Shown here: in pieces, positions 25,901 through 35,076 of the stretch
Numbering within the stretch: position 1 is the first letter of the stretch
Layout: each line of letters opens with the position of its first letter
Origin: UMGS1387 sp045539625
GTDB taxonomy: Bacteria; Bacillota; Clostridia; Oscillospirales; CAG-382
Assembly (NCBI GenBank): GCA_045539625.1
Contig: JAZQFS010000129.1
Span: 1 to 53,125 of the forward strand
Reading direction: 5' to 3'
Length of the DNA: 53,125 bases
Made by a program: the position numbers and the translations under genes
The notes under the pieces: model-generated
Databases searched by the model: none
What the model was told of the DNA's origin: nothing
The model's input: the letters and a program-made list of their open reading frames with translations, nothing else

Positions 25901-28900
25901 ATTCAGGGCAGCGATACAGGCGGTAATGCAGCCGACGTTCAGATTACCCTTAATAATAAGAAGGGTGTCACTTTTAATGCTCAGGCTAACTACAAGACTA
26001 TTCCTCTCGATGATGTAACAAGCTATGAAATTAAGTTCGCTACAGATTATCAGAATTTGTCCGGATTCGGCACAGTTCTTTACTACACATCTCATGATGG
26101 TGAAGGAAACTTCTATAGCCGTCCTCATGCAACCGGCGTTCCGGATTTCACTGCTAATATGTTCCGGCAAGCTCAGAAGTACAGCGGTGACATCAATGAG
26201 TTTGTAACTGTTAAGGTAGATACAACAATAAGAGAATCCTTCAAGGGCTACCTCGGTCATGCAAGATTCGACCCCATCCAGGGTGAACCTGCAGTTGGTA
26301 AGACAGTTATCGTTGACTACATCAAGCTCAACGGTATTCGTGCAGTTGACTACGTTGATGTTGTTCTTGACGCTCCTGTAGTTTCTGCTGATGCACCCAC
26401 AGTTGAAGATGTTGTTGCTTCATCCGATGCTTACACAATCGAAAGCATTGAATGGACACCTGCTCTTGTTGAAGGCAAGTACTTTGACGATAACACAGTT
26501 TACACAGCAAAGATTACAGCAAAGTCCACAACCGGCTATGTAATGAGTGAAAATCCTGCATTAGGTTACGTAAACGGCGAAGCAACTGATATCAAATATG
26601 TTGACGGCAACCTTGTTGTTGAATACACATTTGATAAGACTGCAGACCTTCAGGACTTCGAGCTTTACATCGGCACAGTTGATGAAACAATCGAAGAGCT
26701 TGTAATTGACGAGCCTTACGGCACACTTGCTCTTAAGGGTATTGTGCTTACAGACGGCGAGGTTACAGATCCTAACTTTACAGAAGAAGTTTATTGGTCT
26801 GTTTCCGATGAACACCTTGCAACAATTGACGAAAACGGCGTTGTTACTGCAAACCTTGACGGTACAGTAACAGTTACAGCACTTTCTAAGTACGATCCTC
26901 AGGTTAAGGAAACAGTTGACATCGTACTTACAAATCAGGAACCCGAAAGAACCGTTAAGTTCGATAAGGGCTTTGAAAAAAGCGACGAAGAGGACGACGT
27001 CATGGGTATGCCCGAGACTGTAGTTCTCAAGGGTGATTATACACTTCCTACAGATATCCTTACAAGAAGCGGCTACCACTTCGTAGGCTGGACAACCGAA
27101 CCCGGCGGAGAAGAAATTGTCACTGAAGCATACATTGACGAAGATATAACCTTCTATGCTAAGTGGGATAAGCTCCTTGCAGGCGATGAATTTGATTCCG
27201 ACTACGGAAGCTACGGCAATCCTAACGGCGTTACCTCTCATAAGTTCGAAGACGGACATGTAACCATGGTTTACAACGGACATAAAGAAGGTATCAAGCT
27301 TGAAGCTGACAGCGGAAACTATTCCGGTGCATTCAATCCCGACACGGCAATGTTTGACGGCAAGGTTAAACTTTCCGATGTAGAGTATGTTGAAGTAAGA
27401 TTTAAGTTTGATGAGCTTGAGCTTGCAGATGAAGCAAAGGGTAATGTTCAGATTTCCGTATATGTACAGGGTACAAATGAAGACGGCTCGCTTACAGCTT
27501 GGGGCGAAGGCGCAAGATCAAATATGTACATTGATGAAGCGGAATTTGACGGCGACGGATTCTACCGCCTCAAGCTCCCCACATCATGGCACAGTGCTTC
27601 TTGCTTCAAGGGCAACCTTGCAAGATACAGAATTCACTTCAATTCAAACAGCTATGCAACAAAGCAGACAGTTGTTCTTGACTACATCAGATTTGTCGGT
27701 AATAATGTTGATAAGCTTGATGTTGAAATTGAAGCTCCCGAAACAAAGGCAATAGCTACAACTACGGGAATTGTGCTTCAGGATAGCGAGGCTGTTGTTA
27801 CCGATGTTGCTTGGACACCTGCGCTTCTCGGCGGTATGTTCTTTGACAGTGCAACAGCTTATAAGGCAACAGTAACTCTTAAGGCTATTGGCAACAACTA
27901 TATGCCTAAAAGCGTAGCAGTTGCTACAATCAACGGCGAAAAGGCTACATATATGAGAGTTGACGACAAGACTGCAACACTCACCTATACATTCCCCGAA
28001 ACAGAGGATTTGGGTAAACTTGCTGCTGTGACTTTAACACTCCATGAAAAGAATGATGATGGAGAAGTTACTAAGAAACAGACGATTCTTGCAGGCGAAG
28101 ACTTCAGCCTCAATTCCCTCGAAGTTGAAAACATTCCTTACGGCTATCGTTGGATTGGTTGGGCAACAGATGAAGAATGCACAGAAATTGTTGATGTAAT
28201 AAATGTCGATGCAGACACAGATTACTATGCAGCGTACGAACGTCTTATCAATGTTACACTCAACGAAAAGAATAATGACGGCGATGTATCATATGTTGTA
28301 CTGATTAATCCTCGTGAAGACTATGATCTTGACGCTGTAACTCCCCAAAATATACCTGAAGGCTATCGTTGGATTGGTTGGTCCGACACAGAAGGCGGCG
28401 AAGCAAATACAACCGTTATCAACCTCTCGGAAGACGGCGAATACTACGCAGTGTACGAGCTTATCGAAGGCTTTGATTACGGCAATAAGTTCCATACAGC
28501 AGGTACAACCGCAACAATTGACGGAGCTCTTGAAATCGTTAACGGCTGGGCAGTGGTAACTCCTTCCTCAGCAAGCGACGCAATCGGACTTCAGACTCCT
28601 AAGACATACGTTAACGCTGTTGATTACGGCAAGGTTGAAGTTATCTATGACGGAAGCCTTGAAACAACAGTAGGCGGCAAGCTTCAGGCTAATAAGTTCA
28701 ACGAAAAGCTGGCTCCTCACCTCTATTTCGAGGCAGGCGGAGACATTCACGAAGCAGTTCTTGTTGATGTTGTTGCTTGCATCGTTGCAAACAGAGTAGC
28801 ATACAAGTATGTTTACGATATGACTCTTACCGAAGCTTGGACAGGCGAAATCGGCTCACTGGGCGTTCAGCCTTACACAGGACACCCCGCTTGGGCAGTT

Positions 28901-31900
28901 AAGTCCATTATGCTCGTTAAGAACAAAGATATCGAAGAAGCAGCTGTTATCACAGGTATCGAAGTTCCCGAAACATGGGGCATACCCGCTACAAAGGCAG
29001 ACGTTGAAGGCAACTATGTAATTACAGATGTAGCTTGGACTCCTGCTCTCAACGAATCAGGTAAGTTCAATCCTGCAACAGCATATACTGTAAATGTAAC
29101 TCTCAAGCCTTCTTCAGGCTACAAGATTGTTACTGAAGAAGCAACAATTGACGGTAACGAAGCGACAGCTGTTATCAATGCTGACGGCACAATGACAGTT
29201 ACCTACACCTATGAAGCAACAGATGCACTTGTTCCTTTTGACTTTACTCTTGAAGACGGTGTAATCGACGTTGCTGACGGCGTACTTACTCTCGCTCCCA
29301 CATTTACACCTGTAAATGAAGGCGAAGAAGTTCCCGTAACAGATATAATTGTTGAAATTATTGACAACGGTGATGATGATAACTGCGCAATAGTTCTCGA
29401 AGACGGCTCAATCAAGGCTATTTACGACGGTACTATTACTGTTAAGGTAACATCTGTTTACGATCCTTCTAAGACCGCAACAGCTGATATTGTTATTACA
29501 AATCAGATTGGTGATTATACAATCGAATATGTTGCAAACGCTTTAGATGTAACCAATATGCCTGAAACAGATTATGCAAAGCTTGATTACACACTTTCAA
29601 CAAAGGTTCCCGTAAGAGAAGGCTTTGTATTCATCGGATGGACGAAGGATCCAACCAATACAAACGGTATTGTTAAGGATTTCATCACAGAGGATACAAA
29701 ATATTACGCAATCTGGGTAAAGGGTGCTGCATGGGAAGCTAATTCCAGTGCAGATATGCTTAACCTCCAGTCAAGCAGAAAAGCTGACACCTACTATGAA
29801 GACGGTGTTGGTTATATCGCAAACAATCCTTCAGATAAGATTGTAGTTGAAGACACCACTCTCTACAGCAAGAGAATTTCTACCGCAACCTACAACCAGC
29901 TTCAGGTAAGAGTTTCACTTCCTGTAGGCGGAGAATTTAAGACATATGTACGTTCAACCGACGGTACAAATATGTCAGCATGGAACGAAAGCGCATCTGT
30001 GACTATATACGGTCTTTCCGCAAATGAGCCCGGTGAATTCCAGATTGTTACCTTCGATCTTTCCTCTCATGAGCAGTATAATATGTATCCTTACTTGAAT
30101 ACTATCAGATTTGACTCATCAATTGCTCAGAATAATGTAATTGCCATCGACTGGGTAAGACTTGTTAACTACGAAACAGGCGTAATTCAGATTGACGGTA
30201 TTGACCAGCCCGTAGCTAAGGCGGTTGCTGATACTAACGCAGTAAGCCTTACTCCCGATTCCGTAAGAATAGTTGATGTAGCATGGGAGCCCGAGCTTCT
30301 CCACGATTACTACTATGACGGTGAAACAGAGTACACCGCAGCTGTAACTGTTGAAGGCAAGGGCGGATACTTCATTTCAAGTGCTCCCGCAGTTGTTGAA
30401 ATTAACGGTGAAGAGGCGGACGATTGCGTTTACGATGCTGAAACGGGACGTGTTACCGTTTATAAGAAGTTCGAAGCGACAGGCGTTATCTCTTCCACAG
30501 AAGCATTCGATATCACTCTCGTAGAACAGAATGACAGCTTCAGTGAAGTAACTGAAATCAGAACAATATTCAAGGGCGACGTATTTGACCTTGGTGCATA
30601 TGCTCCCGCAAACATTCCTGCAGGTTACCGCTGGATTGGCTGGACAGACGGCGAGAGCGATGACTTCGTAGACACAATTACTGTAAACAGCGACTCAACA
30701 TACTTTGCTGTATATGAAGCTCTTACAGAATTTGACTATGCTAATCCCAATCATTGGGAAGGCACAACAGCCAAGAGCGGCGACGATGGTGTAAGCTTTG
30801 TTGACGATATGGCAGTAGTTAAGGTAACTTCTTCCACAGAAGATACAGCTCTTATTACTCCCGTAACAAATCTTGATGCAGCAGACTATGACTTCGTTGA
30901 AGTTTACTACAGTGCACTTCTCGATGGCAGATACGAAGGTCTCAGCTACACTAACAAATTCAACGCAACACTTTATAATCCTAAACCCGCACTTAAGTTC
31001 TCGACTGCAAGCTCACCTGATAACTTCTCAGGCACAGGCGCACTTGTTGCAGCTGAAAGAGTAACAGTTGGTTCTACAATCTGCTATAAGTACACATATG
31101 ACATGAGCGCTGTAGCAGCTTGGACAGGTAACATCGGTAAGTTCTACGCAGATCCTTACAACGGCTATCCTGAATACGGTGTAAGAATGATTAAGTTCAT
31201 TCCTAACAAGACTGTAGATAAGGAAGCAGAAGTAACACTTGCAGCTCCCGAAACATGGGCAACTCCTGCAGCAGCAGGCGATGTAACAGTTAATGCTCCT
31301 TACACAGTAAAGAGCGTGGCTTGGACAGGTGATATGAACGAAGCAGGCGCATTTGCCCCTGAAACAGCATACACAGCAACAGTTGTCCTTGACTTTGAAG
31401 CAGGCTACAAGGCTCCTTCAATGGTTGATGTAGCAGTTAACGGCGAATATGCAGATGCTACAGTAAATGAAGACGGCACAATCACAGTTGTATGTGAATT
31501 TGACGCAACAGATGCTCTTGCAGAAGTTGAAGTTAAGATTACAGGCAACAACAAGATTTCGACTCTCGGCAGATATCTCCAGCTTACAGGCAAGACAGTA
31601 ACCACAGACGGCACAGCTATTCCCGTTACCGATGTAACATGGGGCAGCAGCGATGAAACAATTGCAACTGTTTCCGCAAACGGCCGTGTATATCCTGCAG
31701 GCAACGGTACTGTGACAATAACCGCAACAAGCGTTTACGATCCTTCCGTTTCTGCTGAACACACAATTGTTATTACAAATCAGGTTGCGAGCGAGCTTTA
31801 CACAGTAACCTTTGATAAAAACACCACTGATGTTGTTGAAGGCTTCGATGCAATTGAGTCTGTACAGGTAAGCGGCGCATTCGTTCCTGAAGATTATGTT

Positions 31901-34900
31901 ATTTTGAGAGAAGGATTTTTCTTCGCAGGTTGGTCTGTTGATGAAGACTCTACAGGTGCTGACAGCAGCTTTAATATCAAAGAGGATACAGTTCTTTACG
32001 CTAAGTGGGGCAAGGGTATTTCCTATGACTTCAATGACGACAAGAAGTTTTCCGGCACCTCAAGCATAAATGGCACATATGATAAAGAAGCAGGCTTATT
32101 CAAGGGTGTTAGCACCGGCACAGATCCCATCTTCCACATAAACGGTCTTAACTTCTTTGGAGGAGATTATCCGTATATTACAGTAAGAATGAAGGCGACT
32201 CCTTCAAGCTCGTTGGGCTATGGTGCATACTTCCAGTCTCAAGATGCTGACGGCAATGTAATCGGCTTCGGTTGGGATGGTAATAAGGAACATAATGATG
32301 ATTATGTTGCTAACAGAGTAGGTGCATCCTACACCAGCGGCGGAAAGTTTGTTGAGTTTACTCTCGATATGTCCGTAAGAGATGACTGGAAGAACGGCTA
32401 TATTACTCATATCCGTTTTGACCCGTTTGAAAACAATACAGGTGCAGAGTTTGAAATTGACTACATCAGATTTATTGATAACAACAGAACAGTTAAGTTC
32501 GACGGTAACGGCGGTCTCATTCCTCTCTACGACGGTTATGTAGAATCCTATAAGCAGACAATGGCATGCGGTCCTATGAGATTTGCAAGCATACCTGTAA
32601 GAGAAGGTTATACATTTGCAGGCTGGTCCAAGGATCCCGAAAGCTTTGCTAAGCTTTATAACAGCACATTCACAGTAAGCGATAACGTAACACTCTACGC
32701 TATGTGGACACCCGGTAACAACTTCTCCGAAATGACCGAAGAAGCAATCGCTGAAACAGTAACGGTTGAAGAAGGCGAAGTACCTGAGGATATGACAGTT
32801 GTTTCAGACGCCGACGGTCTTACAATTACTTCCGAATCCGAAATCACACCTGTTGTTAAGGTTGCTGACGAAATCGTTGTAAACGATGAACATAAGACAA
32901 TTGCTCTTACTGTTGATATGGCTTACAGCAATGCAGAATCAGAAGAAATCTACTTCAGCTTCGTTCCCGAAGGCGAAACAGAGCCCGTTAAGGTGCCTCT
33001 TAAAATCGGCGAAGACGGCGTAGCAAGAGCAGATTTGTCCACTGTTGAAGAATATAACGGCACAGTTACTGATGTTAAGCTTATATTCCCCACAGGCGTT
33101 GTTGAAAACCTCACAGTAGGCGAAGTAATCATCACAGATTCTGAAAGCGCTGAAAACTTCGGCTCAGGCACAGAAGATAATTCAAGCGAAGAAAGAAAAG
33201 AAATCACCGTTGGCGGCAACGATGACGATTATAACAGAAGCGAGTCATTCCCCAGCGGCGGCGGTACAATTACTAACCATACAAACTCCACAACAAAGAA
33301 GCCCGATAAGAAGGTAACAGGCGGCTCAACAGGCGGCTCAACAGGCGGTTCAACAGGCGGTTCTACAGGCGGCACAACAACTCCTGCAGCAAGCTATGTT
33401 GAAACAAAGACTGCAGCAAGCGGCGATGTTGTATTCGAATTCGATAAGGCAGATGACGCACAGCTCATCAAGTCTTACAGACATATGTCAAAGGTTGGCG
33501 TTTCCAACAGTGTATTCACTGTTAAGAATAACGGCAGACCTGAAGGCGATAATAACAGCCCCGCATTCTTTACAGCTAATATGAAGCTTAACGCTGCAAG
33601 CCACAGATACATAGTTATCAAGAATAACTGCACATACGGTGCAGACAGTGTAAGAATTTACTTCACCAAGGACGGTAAGTATTCTGAGTCTATGGCTGTT
33701 AACGGAGGACTCAGCGCCGGAACAATGGGCTACACAGTAGTTGATATGGGCTCCAACGCTAACTGGAACGGCACAATTACAGGCTTGTTCTTCAGCTTCG
33801 GCAATAAGGTTGGTAACATTGAAATCGACTCTATCATCTTTACAAACAATAAGAACGCAGTATCCCAGTCTACCAATAAGTTCGCATTTGTAAACAGCTT
33901 CTCCGCAACAACCTTCACAGACGTTAAGTCTTCCGACTGGTTCTACGGCGACGTTGAAAAGTCTTACAAGATGGGACTTATGAACGGTAAGGCAGTTGGT
34001 ATCTTTGATCCTAACGGCAATGTAACACTTGCAGAAGCAATTACGGTTGCTTCCAGAGTAAATGCTCTGTATAACAGCAAGACAATCGCAGCTGCAGCAG
34101 ACGGTCAGAAGTGGTTTGATCCTTATGTATCCTACGCAACAGGCGCAGGCATCATCAAGGCAGGTCAGTTCGCAGACGTTACAAGAGCTGCTACAAGAAG
34201 CGAAGTTGCGGTTATGTTCGCAAATGCAATGCCCGCAAGCTGGTTCACAGCAAAGAATATGTTTACATCAATTCCCGATGTACCTTCTTCCGATGCTGCA
34301 TACCAGGCAATCCTCAAGCTTTACAATGCCGGCGTAATAGTTGGTGTTGACGATGCTTATAACTTCCAGCCCGCTACAAACATCAAGAGAAGCGAAATCT
34401 CTGCTATCATCAACAGAGTAGTTCTTCCCGAAAGCAGACTGAGAGTTTACACAGCAGCAGAGCTTGAAAAGATGACAATCTATGTTGATGCAAATCAGCT
34501 CGCAAACTTCACACTGGGTAACTGTAACGAAACCAAGCCTGTTCTTAAGAACGGTGCGGTTTACGGTACACCTAAGGTGATTGAAGGAAAGAATCCCGAC
34601 CCCATTCTCAGCTGTGACCTTGCAGTTCCCGAGGGCGGTCTCGATCCTAAGCTTTACAAGACAATCGAAGTAGGTGTTAAGTTCGGCAACGACGTTGCAG
34701 CAGGCACAAGATCCAGCGTATTCTTTACAACAGATACACTCAGCTGGAGCGAAAAGGGCAGAGTTAATGCTACTTATGATGGCGTTAAGGATGCTAACGG
34801 CGTAAGCGTACTCAAGTTCAATGTTGCTTCAAACGAAAACTGGAAGGGCGTAGTTAAGAGCTTCCGTTTCGACCCATTTGATGCAGCTCCCGAATTTGGC

Positions 34901-34936
34901 GTAGTTTACATCAAGCTTGTTCCTACACTGGACTAA
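22919..34936 (+). CDS. Giant modular cell-surface protein with SLH domains
   Basis: 4005 residues. A signal peptide ends near VFAA (about residue 25). About 55-155: Ig-like domain. About 160-380: carbohydrate-binding-like beta sandwich interrupted by a four-Cys zinc ribbon (Cys271, 276, 288, 291). Then a repeating region: beta-sandwich modules (nine copies marked by WxG...RFDPF), six copies of a roughly 95-residue module marked by VAWTPAL...YTA...INGE, Big_2-like Ig domains, and Listeria-Bacteroides-type repeats ending GW...LYAMW near 886-952, 1344-1416, 1704-1775, 1777-1850, 2198-2272, 2530-2601, 2960-3032 and 3190-3265. About 3467-3488 is a GGST linker. SLH motifs span about 3666-3836, followed by a last beta-sandwich module. 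Expected role: wall-anchored adhesin or stalk; its ligand is unknown. Single-gene unit with its own promoter and terminator. Confidence 0.9.
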   Translation: MKKALSIILCLSMLMTSFPVSVFAAPVMAPIGGETSQEFVMEVPEETEIQQEAEGTEEAVLAADGTVSPVKVLPKNGATVDYRYPVVYYTFGDDVEINAEDVTLENIGNKDVGGVYFDEENNAIWVFPYASKAGYGKTVSFTAWTSDIKDADGNSLYFPAASFVVGNTPASDGENLVPFGNNEYGWTSFYYADTSGEHSTLEYLEGDEQNGVSYRKAISGWSHNKTNLIWKPDTTYKLSYKAKFGSYMNDTVSSGSSSISTDAVYTTKYFCPDPSCGVEVVSKPFNKCPVCGTAVPAGHQDNNFDHGVAGGTSVAPGSGWVEVVDKEFKTLASPQVMVTTNVNAMHFSIYSNPVSGVGVNFYIDDVEIYEKVNMTFSAVANKSALKGAAPATLYGYNGDKVTLPVAADYFEAVPDNYKVEGWTDGKNVYADGAELTVAGCKAFVPMLVPTGEAATVTFAVSDDLADYYNGLASTNVNTGDSIDLADFGFDVVVGYDVYWTDADGKKVEGTYVVEGDAVLTAVKSFREGVKFDNQEIVDKYDADVLLLDNATAVYDADNEAMVVTPVKKTDNKYDAIVCVDNINIPTAQYAYVDITLVKADDTPTTEGAAYGQVYIKTTNPSYTSDAAYQTKGSKFIGYADEEETKVVYRFPVAELLSGWTGNCVGFRYDAHGGATAFSLVEIKFVKDEVIEAVDITGIDAPVLSNRPDTDAVVADDADYSVETVAWDCDSTYFGGNTEYTVTATVKINDGVNGLTFGEETVATINGAEAVIVPDEANSDVATVTYTFPATEQAKDIEVVINNETEITENNGTLVLDATIVPVNEEDVINPTTVTWTITGGDEGIATLDGNVLKAIWDGTVEITATPDYNSEEAVTFDVVISNQIGWTVKYEAGTGATVTGVPEAEEVKYEYKVSKAVPERAGFGFDGWSLIPGGTEAVDELYVEENVTLYAMWSRGTTFIDFKSQSDYDTYITLACAEDISVDTSGDGYLSFKTIQGSDTGGNAADVQITLNNKKGVTFNAQANYKTIPLDDVTSYEIKFATDYQNLSGFGTVLYYTSHDGEGNFYSRPHATGVPDFTANMFRQAQKYSGDINEFVTVKVDTTIRESFKGYLGHARFDPIQGEPAVGKTVIVDYIKLNGIRAVDYVDVVLDAPVVSADAPTVEDVVASSDAYTIESIEWTPALVEGKYFDDNTVYTAKITAKSTTGYVMSENPALGYVNGEATDIKYVDGNLVVEYTFDKTADLQDFELYIGTVDETIEELVIDEPYGTLALKGIVLTDGEVTDPNFTEEVYWSVSDEHLATIDENGVVTANLDGTVTVTALSKYDPQVKETVDIVLTNQEPERTVKFDKGFEKSDEEDDVMGMPETVVLKGDYTLPTDILTRSGYHFVGWTTEPGGEEIVTEAYIDEDITFYAKWDKLLAGDEFDSDYGSYGNPNGVTSHKFEDGHVTMVYNGHKEGIKLEADSGNYSGAFNPDTAMFDGKVKLSDVEYVEVRFKFDELELADEAKGNVQISVYVQGTNEDGSLTAWGEGARSNMYIDEAEFDGDGFYRLKLPTSWHSASCFKGNLARYRIHFNSNSYATKQTVVLDYIRFVGNNVDKLDVEIEAPETKAIATTTGIVLQDSEAVVTDVAWTPALLGGMFFDSATAYKATVTLKAIGNNYMPKSVAVATINGEKATYMRVDDKTATLTYTFPETEDLGKLAAVTLTLHEKNDDGEVTKKQTILAGEDFSLNSLEVENIPYGYRWIGWATDEECTEIVDVINVDADTDYYAAYERLINVTLNEKNNDGDVSYVVLINPREDYDLDAVTPQNIPEGYRWIGWSDTEGGEANTTVINLSEDGEYYAVYELIEGFDYGNKFHTAGTTATIDGALEIVNGWAVVTPSSASDAIGLQTPKTYVNAVDYGKVEVIYDGSLETTVGGKLQANKFNEKLAPHLYFEAGGDIHEAVLVDVVACIVANRVAYKYVYDMTLTEAWTGEIGSLGVQPYTGHPAWAVKSIMLVKNKDIEEAAVITGIEVPETWGIPATKADVEGNYVITDVAWTPALNESGKFNPATAYTVNVTLKPSSGYKIVTEEATIDGNEATAVINADGTMTVTYTYEATDALVPFDFTLEDGVIDVADGVLTLAPTFTPVNEGEEVPVTDIIVEIIDNGDDDNCAIVLEDGSIKAIYDGTITVKVTSVYDPSKTATADIVITNQIGDYTIEYVANALDVTNMPETDYAKLDYTLSTKVPVREGFVFIGWTKDPTNTNGIVKDFITEDTKYYAIWVKGAAWEANSSADMLNLQSSRKADTYYEDGVGYIANNPSDKIVVEDTTLYSKRISTATYNQLQVRVSLPVGGEFKTYVRSTDGTNMSAWNESASVTIYGLSANEPGEFQIVTFDLSSHEQYNMYPYLNTIRFDSSIAQNNVIAIDWVRLVNYETGVIQIDGIDQPVAKAVADTNAVSLTPDSVRIVDVAWEPELLHDYYYDGETEYTAAVTVEGKGGYFISSAPAVVEINGEEADDCVYDAETGRVTVYKKFEATGVISSTEAFDITLVEQNDSFSEVTEIRTIFKGDVFDLGAYAPANIPAGYRWIGWTDGESDDFVDTITVNSDSTYFAVYEALTEFDYANPNHWEGTTAKSGDDGVSFVDDMAVVKVTSSTEDTALITPVTNLDAADYDFVEVYYSALLDGRYEGLSYTNKFNATLYNPKPALKFSTASSPDNFSGTGALVAAERVTVGSTICYKYTYDMSAVAAWTGNIGKFYADPYNGYPEYGVRMIKFIPNKTVDKEAEVTLAAPETWATPAAAGDVTVNAPYTVKSVAWTGDMNEAGAFAPETAYTATVVLDFEAGYKAPSMVDVAVNGEYADATVNEDGTITVVCEFDATDALAEVEVKITGNNKISTLGRYLQLTGKTVTTDGTAIPVTDVTWGSSDETIATVSANGRVYPAGNGTVTITATSVYDPSVSAEHTIVITNQVASELYTVTFDKNTTDVVEGFDAIESVQVSGAFVPEDYVILREGFFFAGWSVDEDSTGADSSFNIKEDTVLYAKWGKGISYDFNDDKKFSGTSSINGTYDKEAGLFKGVSTGTDPIFHINGLNFFGGDYPYITVRMKATPSSSLGYGAYFQSQDADGNVIGFGWDGNKEHNDDYVANRVGASYTSGGKFVEFTLDMSVRDDWKNGYITHIRFDPFENNTGAEFEIDYIRFIDNNRTVKFDGNGGLIPLYDGYVESYKQTMACGPMRFASIPVREGYTFAGWSKDPESFAKLYNSTFTVSDNVTLYAMWTPGNNFSEMTEEAIAETVTVEEGEVPEDMTVVSDADGLTITSESEITPVVKVADEIVVNDEHKTIALTVDMAYSNAESEEIYFSFVPEGETEPVKVPLKIGEDGVARADLSTVEEYNGTVTDVKLIFPTGVVENLTVGEVIITDSESAENFGSGTEDNSSEERKEITVGGNDDDYNRSESFPSGGGTITNHTNSTTKKPDKKVTGGSTGGSTGGSTGGSTGGTTTPAASYVETKTAASGDVVFEFDKADDAQLIKSYRHMSKVGVSNSVFTVKNNGRPEGDNNSPAFFTANMKLNAASHRYIVIKNNCTYGADSVRIYFTKDGKYSESMAVNGGLSAGTMGYTVVDMGSNANWNGTITGLFFSFGNKVGNIEIDSIIFTNNKNAVSQSTNKFAFVNSFSATTFTDVKSSDWFYGDVEKSYKMGLMNGKAVGIFDPNGNVTLAEAITVASRVNALYNSKTIAAAADGQKWFDPYVSYATGAGIIKAGQFADVTRAATRSEVAVMFANAMPASWFTAKNMFTSIPDVPSSDAAYQAILKLYNAGVIVGVDDAYNFQPATNIKRSEISAIINRVVLPESRLRVYTAAELEKMTIYVDANQLANFTLGNCNETKPVLKNGAVYGTPKVIEGKNPDPILSCDLAVPEGGLDPKLYKTIEVGVKFGNDVAAGTRSSVFFTTDTLSWSEKGRVNATYDGVKDANGVSVLKFNVASNENWKGVVKSFRFDPFDAAPEFGVVYIKLVPTLD
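33317..33380 (+). repeat. 12-bp tandem repeat encoding the GGST linker
   Basis: The unit ACAGGCGGCTCA is repeated in tandem with small third-position changes and encodes (TGGS)n. It forms a flexible linker before the C-terminal domains of the giant protein and could vary in copy number by slippage; a change of whole 12-bp units keeps the frame. Confidence 0.8.
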
Positions 34937-34948
34937 TTTAATTCAACC

Positions 34949-34974
34949 AAGCCCCAAGGGAAACCTTGGGGCTT
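34949..34974 (+). terminator. Terminator of the giant gene
   Basis: AAGCCCCAAGG (34949-34959) and CCTTGGGGCTT (34964-34974) form a perfect 11-bp stem with a GAAA loop, followed by TTGTTG. Confidence 0.85.
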
Positions 34975-35043
34975 TTGTTGTGCAAATAATTGTAACCTAT
35001 CTGTTAACTTTGAATAAACTACGAGACGAAGTAGGAATATTCT

Positions 35044-35051
35044 GCTAAAAT
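35044..35051 (+). promoter_or_regulatory. Extended -10 promoter candidate
   Basis: TGCTAAAAT (TG at 35043-35044, -10 at 35046-35051) with no clear -35 at 17 bp, 26 bp ahead of the phosphatase gene. Confidence 0.4.
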
Positions 35052-35076
35052 TTATCTGTAAAAAGGAGGCATTATT

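Noticed and set aside
22919..34936. Fusion or assembly artefact for the giant gene
   Set aside because: The frame is open throughout, modules are gradually divergent rather than identical, and promoter, signal peptide, anchor and terminator are all in place.
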